Positions 1 to 4,274 of a stretch of 9,285 nucleotides of DNA are shown piece by piece (position 1 is the first letter of the stretch; every line of letters begins with the position of its first letter). The notes under the pieces are model-generated. The model saw nothing but the letters and a program-made list of their open reading frames with translations, was not told where the DNA came from and did no database searches. The DNA is from Lachnospiraceae bacterium. GTDB lineage: Bacteria; Bacillota; Clostridia; Lachnospirales; Lachnospiraceae. Where the stretch lies: assembly GCA_017613225.1 (NCBI GenBank), contig JAGAEH010000154.1, positions 1 to 9,285 on the forward strand. Direction: 5' to 3'. The position numbers and the translations under genes were made by a program.

Positions 1-233
1 CGAAGGAGGTGGACATCGAGTCCATCCGCTACGCGGCCAACCGCTGCGACGACACGGTGAAGTTCACTGACGACGCGCTGAAGAACTTCGTGAAAGTGCC
101 GCGGCCCTTTCTGAAAACAGTGCTGAACGGCTGCATCGCCTGGGCGAAGGAGAACGGCGTGACGCTGATCACCGACGAGCACGTGAAGATCATCAACGAT
201 AAGAGAAGGAAAGAAAAAGAGGGAAGGAAGTAG
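1..233 (+). CDS. 3' end of a gene with a PCP_red-like C-terminal domain (partial)
   Basis: The frame is open from the left edge to a TAG stop at 231-233, giving about 77 residues. The part from FTDDAL to the end has the pattern of the small PCP_red domain (the C-terminal domain of light-independent protochlorophyllide reductase subunit B, also found in other proteins): a hydrophobic ALKNFVKVP segment, then a helix ending in WAKENGV, then ITDEHVKIIND. The tail is strongly basic (KRRKEKEGRK). A GTG at position 9 is a possible start, but the purine-rich AAGGAG abuts it with no spacing, so I read this as the end of a longer protein. The parent protein cannot be named from this fragment. Photosynthesis is not implied, because this domain also occurs in non-photosynthetic anaerobes. 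The domain match is from memory of the family pattern. Confidence 0.55.
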   Translation, partial: KEVDIESIRYAANRCDDTVKFTDDALKNFVKVPRPFLKTVLNGCIAWAKENGVTLITDEHVKIINDKRRKEKEGRK

Positions 234-238
234 GAGAG

Positions 239-297
239 CCTGCCCCGGCCCGTCATCCTGAGCGAAGCCTGTAAAGCGGGCGGAGTTGGAGGACCCC
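239..297 (+). repeat. Intergenic repeat, GTCATCCTGAGCGAAGC type, tandem copy 1
   Basis: This stretch and the next (302-360) are near-identical tandem copies about 64 bp apart. Both begin CCTGC, continue with CGTCATCC/CCGAGCGAAGCC, and end GGAGTTGGAGGACC. The core is the same family as the TGTCATTCTGAGCCGAAGG repeats at 4114-4256. It lies just after the stop of the left gene and beyond the 3' end of the antitoxin gene, with no coding signal of its own. Confidence 0.7.
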
Positions 298-301
298 TTT
301 G

Positions 302-360
302 CCTGCACCCTGCCCGTCATCCCGAGCGAAGCCCGCGAAGAGGGAGGAGTTGGAGGACCA
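302..360 (+). repeat. Intergenic repeat, GTCATCCCGAGCGAAGC type, tandem copy 2
   Basis: This is the second tandem copy, with the same order of blocks as copy 1: CCTGC, CGTCATCCCGAGCGAAGC, then GGAGGAGTTGGAGGACCA. It differs by a few substitutions and a 1-nt indel. It ends 8 bp before the antitoxin stop codon on the opposite strand. Confidence 0.7.
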
Positions 361-368
361 TCGGCTTA

Positions 369-650
369 TTATTCCCCGGACATGGACGTCACCTGCAGTT
401 TCAGGCCCAACTGGCAAAAGATCTTCAGCAGTGTGTCCAAACGTGGTGTGATCTTATTGGACTCGATCCGTGCGACTGACGATTGAGGAATGTCGCAGAG
501 CTCGGCCAGGTCGCGCTGGCTCAGACCAAGATCGGCGCGCCGTCTGATCATAGCGGAGATGATCTCTGCTTCCGCTTCTGCTTCGTCCAGCAGCTGCTTT
601 CCCAGAGGATCGGTCTGTTTGATCTGTTTTTTGTATTCGGTCCAGTTCAT
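369..650 (-). CDS. XRE-family antitoxin (HigA-like)
   Basis: The product is a 93-residue DNA-binding protein. Residues 43-65 form a helix-turn-helix of the XRE/Cro type (LSQRDLAELCDIPQSSVARIES), followed by the usual ITPRLDTLLKI helix. The first 40 residues are charged and helical, rich in Glu and Ala, and are likely the toxin-contacting or dimer part. The start codon overlaps the toxin stop (ATGA, 647-650), which suggests coupled translation. It also has its own Shine-Dalgarno AAAGGAG about 8 nt upstream, inside the toxin gene. Toxin-first order is typical of HigBA modules. Such antitoxins bind and inhibit the toxin and, with it, repress their own promoter. The family assignment is firm; the exact subfamily name is inference. 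Confidence 0.88.
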   Translation of the reverse strand: MNWTEYKKQIKQTDPLGKQLLDEAEAEAEIISAMIRRRADLGLSQRDLAELCDIPQSSVARIESNKITPRLDTLLKIFCQLGLKLQVTSMSGE

Positions 651-1015
651 TGGTCTTGCTCCTTTCGAAGGATATAGTCTTTCTTCTCGGACTTTGCCCG
701 CTGGATCTCTCTGGCAGGTGTCTTTTGAGACTTCTTCCGATAATGATGCAGCAGGACATAGGCGCAGCCATCATAGAAAAAGAAGAAGATGCGGTTGTTT
801 CCGGGACGCAGCTCCCAGATCCCGTCTGCAAGATACTTGACGATCTCCGCCGGAAGGTTGGTCCCATTATCCTGCAGAAGCTGGATGTATCGCGCCATCT
901 GCTTATACTGAATGCGGGCATCTTTATCTGTTTTTGCCTTTTGAAGCAGCAGATCGAGGTATTCGCGGACATCAGAATGACCGTTGGCAGTCTCGTAAAA
1001 CGCTATGTGATACAT
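647..1015 (-). CDS. RelE/HigB-type toxin, phage Gp49-like family
   Basis: The product is a 122-residue toxin of the RelE/ParE superfamily. Family marks are IWELRPGNNRIFFF at residues 66-79, the strand YVLLHHYRKKSQKTP at 86-100, and the following AREIQRA helix. The YRKKSQKTP segment is the hallmark of Gp49-like toxins. Related HigB toxins cleave mRNA on the ribosome, and the basic residues R70, R75, R93, K94 and K95 are candidates for RNA contact. A good ribosome site, AAAGGA, lies 6 nt before the ATG. The gene is first in the operon, and the antitoxin follows with a 4-nt overlap. The length is normal and the frame intact, so the pair appears complete. Confidence 0.88.
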   Translation of the reverse strand: MYHIAFYETANGHSDVREYLDLLLQKAKTDKDARIQYKQMARYIQLLQDNGTNLPAEIVKYLADGIWELRPGNNRIFFFFYDGCAYVLLHHYRKKSQKTPAREIQRAKSEKKDYILRKEQDQ

Positions 1016-1030
1016 AAAGAGTCCTTTCCG

Positions 1031-1059
1031 TCTGCCGGCAGAATGATAGCATAAATGCT
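1031..1059. promoter_or_regulatory. Two palindromes over the TA promoter, candidate antitoxin operators
   Basis: A perfect 12-bp palindrome TCTGCCGGCAGA (1031-1042) lies directly downstream of the -10 box, at the likely transcription start. A second one, AGCATAAATGCT (1048-1059, 5-bp arms around a 2-nt centre), sits in the spacer and touches the -10 box. Symmetric sites over the promoter are where XRE antitoxins usually bind to autoregulate. The two palindromes do not share a sequence, so at most one may be the true operator. Confidence 0.45.
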
Positions 1060-1071
1060 CTCAAAAATCAA
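1043..1071 (-). promoter_or_regulatory. Promoter of the toxin-antitoxin operon
   Basis: Read on the minus strand there is a -35 box TTGATT (1071-1066), a 17-nt spacer and a -10 box TATCAT (1048-1043). The -10 box is preceded by TGC, an extended -10 element. Transcription would begin near 1036, about 20 nt before the toxin ATG. Spacing and both boxes fit a housekeeping sigma-70 promoter. Confidence 0.7.
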
Positions 1072-1167
1072 GATAGTTTAGCTTTGATCTGCGGCAAACA
1101 TGTTTATGGATTAAAAGAGTTGAGCAGAATAGAATTAAGAAAATAATAAGATCGATATTAAGCGGAT

Positions 1168-1191
1168 CATAACACGGATCTGGTGGTTATG
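1168..1191. promoter_or_regulatory. Inverted repeat upstream of the DJ-1-family gene
   Basis: CATAAC (1168-1173) and GTTATG (1186-1191) are complementary, and the pairing can continue with CAC/GTG if one base bulges. The structure ends about 10 nt before the Shine-Dalgarno of the gene starting at 1215. It could be an operator or an mRNA hairpin. I see no convincing -35/-10 pair in the AT-rich 1072-1200 stretch, although one must be near if this gene has its own promoter. Confidence 0.25.
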
Positions 1192-1214
1192 TAAAGTTTA
1201 GAGGGGGAGATGAG

Positions 1215-1961
1215 ATGAATGCATTTGTACTTTTAGCCGACGGCTTTGAAGAATGTGAAGCCCTGATCGTAGTCGACATCCTGCGCCGCGCTGGCGTAGG
1301 CACGCTGATGGCATCTGTCATGGGCAGGCTGGAGGTGGTCTCCTCGCGGCACATACATGTGCTTGCCGACGTGCAGGCAGAGGAGATAGCCTTTGACTCG
1401 GCGGATCTTTTGGTGCTGCCCGGCGGACGGCTGGGGACAGAGAACCTGGCGAAGAGCGCCATCGTACGGGAGCAGTGCCGCATCTTTGCGGCCGCGGATG
1501 GAACAGGCGGGGAAGGCAACGTTGACCTGGCTGCGCATGGCACGGCCAGGGGAGGCGATGCCGATCCGGCCGGGAAATCTCTTTCTGGGGAGAAACCATT
1601 TTCCGAAGCCGCGGTTTCTTCGGAGCAGCTTCGTGACAGCGGTGACACGGCTGCCGGACAGTCGATCGTTCCCATGGGGAAACTCCCCTTGGCCCATAAG
1701 CGCCTGGCTGCGATCTGCGCAGCGCCGAGCCTGCTGGCGGAGCTGGGCCTGCTGGAAGGCAAACCGGCAACCTGCCATCCGGATTTCGAAGGGCAGATGA
1801 AAGGCGCGGTGCTGACCGGCCAGAGCGTGACCGTGGCAGGGAATATCATCACCGGACAGGGCCTGGGCGCCACTTTTGATTTTGCCTTTGAGCTGGTGCG
1901 CCAGCTGGTGGGCGAGGAGAAGGTAGATCAGATCAAAAAGGCGATCTGCTGGCGCGGGTGA
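1215..1961 (+). CDS. DJ-1/PfpI-family protein with a 59-codon in-frame insert
   Basis: The product is a 248-residue protein of the DJ-1/PfpI (class I glutamine amidotransferase-like) superfamily. Members act as deglycases, chaperones or peptidases, and some have unclear roles. It starts at an ATG behind the strong site AGGGGGAGA. Visible marks are LLADGFEECEA with conserved E15, the VLPGGRLGTENL loop (67-78), the nucleophile elbow LAAICAAPS with C168, then ATCHPDFE (185-192), GNIITGQGLGATFDFAFELV (209-228), and a C-terminal helix. Normal members have about 185-190 residues. The excess is a Gly/Ala/Ser-rich stretch at about 95-158, between the helix ending RIFAAAD and the nucleophile elbow. 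Without 59 codons the protein would be 189 residues. All recognised catalytic positions remain, so it may still fold with a surface loop. The true substrate cannot be told from sequence. Confidence 0.85.
   Translation: MNAFVLLADGFEECEALIVVDILRRAGVGTLMASVMGRLEVVSSRHIHVLADVQAEEIAFDSADLLVLPGGRLGTENLAKSAIVREQCRIFAAADGTGGEGNVDLAAHGTARGGDADPAGKSLSGEKPFSEAAVSSEQLRDSGDTAAGQSIVPMGKLPLAHKRLAAICAAPSLLAELGLLEGKPATCHPDFEGQMKGAVLTGQSVTVAGNIITGQGLGATFDFAFELVRQLVGEEKVDQIKKAICWRG
1526..1712 (+). mobile_element. Candidate small palindromic (MITE-like) element inside the DJ-1-family gene
   Basis: The 10-mer CCTGGCTGCG occurs at 1526-1535 and again at 1703-1712. The copies are 177 bp (exactly 59 codons) apart and in the same reading frame. 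Just inside, GGCCAGGGGAG (1544-1554) and CTCCCCTTGGCC (1683-1694) form near-perfect terminal inverted repeats, each 8 nt from its direct repeat. Further in, AGAAACC (1591-1597) pairs with GGTTTCT (1613-1619), and CCGAAG (1603-1608) with CTTCGG (1618-1623). The protein-level excess over normal DJ-1 length falls here. I infer insertion of a small element with target duplication; internal expansion or slippage is the alternative. No transposase is encoded. Confidence 0.45.
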
Positions 1962-2069
1962 GTTATTCTCAGCCGGTCCTATGCCGCTGCGAGCAGATAC
2001 TTTGTCCTGTTTTTGCCATAGTATCTGCCATTTCCCTTCATTTTCCGCCTTTCGGATATCTTACTTTAC

Positions 2070-2121
2070 AAAAAAAGCAGATACTTTTTGTGAAATATCA
2101 TAAAAGTATCTGCTCTTTTTT
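2070..2121. terminator. Hairpin with A-tract and T-tract, possible bidirectional terminator
   Basis: The second palindrome of the array has perfect 13-bp arms, AGCAGATACTTTT (2076-2088) and AAAAGTATCTGCT (2102-2114). It is preceded by seven A and followed after one C by six T. That is the layout of an intrinsic terminator readable in both directions, and it could end the transcript of the DJ-1-family gene about 110 nt after its stop. The stem is AT-rich, so efficiency is uncertain. Confidence 0.4.
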
Positions 2122-2220
2122 GGGCTGATCAAGTTTTTTCTTGTGTGGAACAGTAGTTTTAAGCAGATACTTTTTATTGGATTACCCAAAAGTATCTGCT
2201 TTGATTTTGAGAAGGCGTAT

Positions 2221-2235
2221 TTGGAACAGTTCCAA
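2221..2235. repeat. Short palindrome TTGGAACAGTTCCAA
   Basis: This has perfect 7-bp arms around one central base, in the spacer between palindromes 3 and 4 of the array. A half-like copy, TGGAACAGT, lies at 2146-2154 in the previous spacer, but it is 76 bp away rather than the 85-bp array pitch. It could be a protein-binding site or part of a larger repeat unit. Confidence 0.35.
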
Positions 2236-2301
2236 AACGATCAGAAAGCAGATACTTTTTGTTGGATAACCCAAAAGTATCTGTCTGGCCGACAAAACGA
2301 A

Positions 2302-2320
2302 GACAGAAGAACCGTCCCCG
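2302..2320 (+). repeat. REP-like half-site GACAGAAGAACCGTCCCCG
   Basis: The string GACAGAAGAACCGTCCCC resembles one arm of a dispersed palindromic repeat that I recall from clostridial genomes, usually paired with its complement GGGGACGGTTCTTCTGTC. No partner arm is seen in this window, so this would be a solitary or decayed copy. Recognition is from memory. Confidence 0.35.
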
Positions 2321-2336
2321 CGTCCTCATTTTATGC

Positions 2337-2364
2337 TTGAAATGTTCAAAAGCGGTGATATAAT
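2337..2364 (+). promoter_or_regulatory. Promoter of the permease/licCA operon
   Basis: A -35 box TTGAAA (2337-2342), a 16-nt spacer and a perfect -10 box TATAAT (2359-2364) preceded by TGA (extended -10). The predicted start is near 2371, giving an 86-nt leader before the small membrane protein at 2457. This is the best sigma-70 promoter on the plus strand of the window. Confidence 0.8.
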
Positions 2365-2456
2365 AGGCGAATATGAACGCCTGCGCGAACTGTGGGCACG
2401 CCTGCGCGGACCCTATGTGTTCACGCGGGCAACTATGAAAGACCAAGGTAGTAATT
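2365..2456 (+). other. GC-rich structured leader of the permease operon
   Basis: The leader holds the direct repeat CGCCTGCGCG (2379-2388 and 2398-2407). It also has a possible hairpin AGGCG/CGCCT (2365-2369 with 2379-2383) and a second one, CCTGCG with CGCGGG (2401-2406 with 2424-2429). It is sharply GC-rich against the AT-rich upstream DNA. I do not recognise a known riboswitch. It may be an attenuator, or just coding for the short Cys-rich ORF listed separately. Confidence 0.3.
2373..2438 (+). CDS. Possible 21-codon cysteine-rich leader peptide
   Basis: An ATG right after the predicted transcription start opens a 21-codon frame ending in TGA at 2436-2438. The peptide has four cysteines at positions 4, 7, 11 and 16 in a C-x2-C-x3-C-x4-C pattern with a His at 9, suggestive of metal or redox sensing. 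There is no room for a ribosome site if transcription starts at 2371, so it would have to be leaderless or use an earlier start. It could be chance, since GC-rich DNA yields many TGC codons. Confidence 0.18.
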   Translation: MNACANCGHACADPMCSRGQL

Positions 2457-2660
2457 ATGGAAGAACAAAAAGAAAAGGCTTTTGAAAAATCGATCGAGGA
2501 GCTGATCTACGAGGAGACGGATCAGCGTCTGAAGGAGATGGCGTCCCCGGACTATGAGTTTCCGAAAAAGGCGGATAAATGGGATTGGATCGGCATCGCC
2601 GCCAGCTGCGCGGTGTGCCTGCTCCTCATTATTCTGTGCATGACGGGGGTGATCGCATAA
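2457..2660 (+). CDS. Small single-span membrane protein, first gene of the permease operon
   Basis: The product is 67 residues. Residues 1-41 are highly charged and probably a cytoplasmic amphipathic helix (EEQKEKAFEKSIEELIYEE). Residues 44-66 form one hydrophobic membrane segment (IGIAASCAVCLLLIILCMTG), with K37, K38 and K41 on its inner side. There is no signal-peptidase site, so it should stay anchored. The start is an ATG behind a modest AAGG 8 nt away. Its stop TAA shares one base with the ATG of the permease (TAATG), so translation is likely coupled and the product may be an accessory or stabilising subunit of that transporter. I do not recognise a named family. Confidence 0.75.
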   Translation: MEEQKEKAFEKSIEELIYEETDQRLKEMASPDYEFPKKADKWDWIGIAASCAVCLLLIILCMTGVIA

Positions 2661-4096
2661 TGTCAAAGATGAGTCACGCGGAGTACATCCGCCAGGAGAC
2701 GGTCACCGGCACCGTGCCCATGATGGCCCGGGACCGTCAGTATAGTTTCTGGGATCTGTTCCTTGCCACCAGCGGCTTTTCCATCGCCACCTGGTGCTAC
2801 ACCCAGGGCGCCTATGTGGCCCAGTATCTGTCATTCAAGCAGATGATCATCAACATCTTCTGCTTCAACATCGTCTGGATCCTGATCGAGTGCATCCCGG
2901 TGTTTTTCGCGGTGCGCTACGGCATCGACCTGTGGGTATGGCTGCGGTCGGTGCTGGGCAAAAAGGGCGTAGCGATCTTCGCCACGGTCATCAGCATGGC
3001 CAACTTCGGCTGGTACGCGGTGGATTCGCAGCTCTTTGCCAGTTCCATGATCAACCTGTTCGGCGGTTTTGGGGTGATCCTGAATCCCACTTTTTGGAAA
3101 CCGGCCCTGGGCGTCCTATGCGTGCTCTTGGGCACGGCCATCGCCCTGGGCGGCCCGGACGTGATCAAGTGGGTGAACCGATTCCTGGTGACGGCGCTGC
3201 TGATCGTCGGCGCCATCGTGGTGATCATCTGCTTCACCGCGGTGCCTCTGGGCGAAATGCTGAAGGTGAAGCCTGACACCAGCCTGTACGAGACGGGACT
3301 GGGGCGGTTCATGCTGAGCGCGGAGGGCAACGTGGCCTTCGCCTTCTCCTGGTCCACTCAGGCGCTGGTGCTGCCGCGCCTGGCCAAGAGCGAGCGCAGC
3401 GGCTACTGGTCCACTTCCCTGGCCTACGGCGTGGTGGCGCCGTTCTTCGTGGTCGCCGGCGGCGTGATGGCCATCGCCATGTTTGCCCGCGCCGGTTATT
3501 ACGAGAGCGATCCCACGGTGATGCTGGCTACCCTGGCCGGCCCCGGCTTCTCGCTGCTGTCCCTGCTGATGGTGGCCTTCGCCAACATCGGTACCCAGGG
3601 CACCGGCTCCTACGTGAACTGCATGATCGTCAAGAGCGGCCTGCCCAAGGTGAGTTACAAGCTGCTGGTGTGGCTGGCGGCGATCTACGTCAGCGCCCTG
3701 ACCGTGTGGGGCTGGGTCATGGACAATTTCGGTTCCTTCATCTCCATGGCGGCGCAGATACAAGGACCCATCATAGGCATGACGGTGGTGGACTACCTGA
3801 TCGTGAAAAAGAAGAAGATCAGCCTGAAATCGCTGTACAACATCGATGATCACAAGGCCTACGAATTCACCGGCGGCTTCAACCTGGTGGGCCTGGGCTG
3901 CATGCTGATCGCCTTTGTGACGAACCTCATCTTCATCTATAATCCGCTGACCATGGAGATCAAGAGCCCCATCTTCATGATTCTGACCGGCAGCGGCTAC
4001 ACGGCGGTCTGCGGCGGCCTGCTCTACTGGCTGGCCAGCCTGACGCCGCTTCGCAAGTACATGCTGAAGGATCGGGAAGAACTGGATATTGTATGA
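2660..4096 (+). CDS. NCS1-family permease (cytosine/purine/allantoin permease type)
   Basis: The product is a 478-residue polytopic membrane protein with about 12 hydrophobic segments. It resembles the nucleobase:cation symporter-1 family (CodB, Mhp1). Features are a polar N-terminus, YSFWDLFLATSGFSIATW in the first span (Y28-W45), NFGWYAVDSQLF (N115-F126) matching the third-span motif near the substrate site, GGPDVIKWVNRF, and FAFSWSTQALVLPRLAKSERSGYW before a mid-protein helix pair. It is somewhat longer than CodB. The in-frame opening reaches upstream to 2579, but that part overlaps the small membrane gene in another frame; the ATG at 2660 gives the family-like N-terminus and the 1-nt overlap. 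Substrate is not evident. The downstream LicC/LicA enzyme makes choline or another amino-alcohol an attractive but unproven candidate; cytosine or a purine is the default from the family. Confidence 0.8.
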   Translation: MSKMSHAEYIRQETVTGTVPMMARDRQYSFWDLFLATSGFSIATWCYTQGAYVAQYLSFKQMIINIFCFNIVWILIECIPVFFAVRYGIDLWVWLRSVLGKKGVAIFATVISMANFGWYAVDSQLFASSMINLFGGFGVILNPTFWKPALGVLCVLLGTAIALGGPDVIKWVNRFLVTALLIVGAIVVIICFTAVPLGEMLKVKPDTSLYETGLGRFMLSAEGNVAFAFSWSTQALVLPRLAKSERSGYWSTSLAYGVVAPFFVVAGGVMAIAMFARAGYYESDPTVMLATLAGPGFSLLSLLMVAFANIGTQGTGSYVNCMIVKSGLPKVSYKLLVWLAAIYVSALTVWGWVMDNFGSFISMAAQIQGPIIGMTVVDYLIVKKKKISLKSLYNIDDHKAYEFTGGFNLVGLGCMLIAFVTNLIFIYNPLTMEIKSPIFMILTGSGYTAVCGGLLYWLASLTPLRKYMLKDREELDIV

Positions 4097-4113
4097 TGGG
4101 CTAAAGCGCGGAA

Positions 4114-4160
4114 GGGATCCTTCGGCTTCGCGTGCTTCGCGCGCTGCGCTCAGGATGACA
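4114..4160 (-). repeat. TGTCATCCTGAGC-type repeat, copy A (inverted)
   Basis: Read on the minus strand this begins TGTCATCCTGAGCG and ends GAAGCCGAAGGATCCC. It faces copy B only 7 nt away, so A and B can pair into a long imperfect hairpin in the permease-licCA mRNA. There is no U-tract after it, so I do not call it a terminator. Confidence 0.65.
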
Positions 4161-4167
4161 AACAGCC

Positions 4168-4209
4168 TGTCATTCTGAGCCGAAGGCGAAGAATCCTTTC
4201 GGGGTGACA
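4168..4209 (+). repeat. TGTCATTCTGAGC-type repeat, copy B
   Basis: The unit is 42 bp: TGTCATTCTGAGCCGAAGG, then CGAAGAATCC, then GGGGTGACA. The ends TGTCA and TGACA are inverted repeats, which defines the unit length. It is nearly identical to copy C for its first 29 bp. Confidence 0.75.
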
Positions 4210-4217
4210 GTTTGCCA

Positions 4218-4256
4218 TGTCATTCTGAACCGAAGGCGAAGAATCCCATTGGGATG
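4218..4256 (+). repeat. TGTCATTCTGAAC-type repeat, copy C
   Basis: It begins TGTCATTCTGAACCGAAGG, continues CGAAGAATCCC, and ends GGGATG where copy B has GGGTGACA. It lies 18 bp before the chosen start of the licCA-like gene. Its end supplies an in-frame ATG at 4254 that could be mistaken for the start. Confidence 0.75.
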
Positions 4257-4274
4257 CCAAAACTGGAGAAAACC

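Larger units (their letters stand above)
1993..2284. repeat. Array of four regularly spaced palindromes (GCAGATACTTTT...AAAAGTATCTGC)
   Basis: Four inverted repeats lie at 1993-2028, 2077-2113, 2163-2199 and about 2248-2284. Each begins GCAGATACTTT and ends (AAAA)GTATCTG(C), with arms of 9-14 bp and loops of 11-18 nt. Start-to-start distances are 84, 86 and 85 bp, leaving spacers of 48-49 bp. Units 3 and 4 also share most of the loop (TTGGATTACCC versus TTGGATAACCC); the loops of units 1 and 2 are unrelated. Unit 4 has one arm change (CTGTCT). The rest of the 1962-2336 gap shows no credible gene. Role unknown. Confidence 0.8.

Noticed and set aside
286..486. 66-codon plus-strand frame
   Set aside because: It lies across repeat copy 2 and antisense to the antitoxin, with no family signal.
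454..972. 172-codon minus-strand frame overlapping the toxin and antitoxin genes
   Set aside because: It is an out-of-frame shadow of both; the two overlapping genes match known families.
1120..1149. TTGAGC ... TAATAA as a promoter for the DJ-1-family gene
   Set aside because: The -10 box matches only about half of the consensus and the AT-rich background makes such hits common.
1187..1873. 228-codon minus-strand reading frame opposite the DJ-1-family gene
   Set aside because: Ser/Pro/Arg-rich shadow with no motif; the sense strand has a recognised family and a good ribosome site.
1993..2284. CRISPR array
   Set aside because: Spacing is regular, but the repeat loops are not conserved between units 1, 2 and 3/4. 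Only the palindromic arms repeat, spacers are longer than typical, and no cas gene is in the window.
2143..2340. 65-codon plus-strand reading frame in the repeat region
   Set aside because: It runs through palindromes 3 and 4 and the REP-like half-site, has no ribosome site, and its composition is that of the repeats.
2579..2659. Upstream extension of the permease frame
   Set aside because: It overlaps the small membrane protein in another frame; the added residues are hydrophilic and unlike NCS1 N-termini, and the TAATG overlap supports the start at 2660.
4212..4274. TTG at 4212 or ATG at 4254 as start of the licCA-like gene
   Set aside because: These codons fall in or at the end of repeat copy C and lack a ribosome site. 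The ATG at 4275 has GGAG at a 6-nt distance and begins the winged-helix domain.
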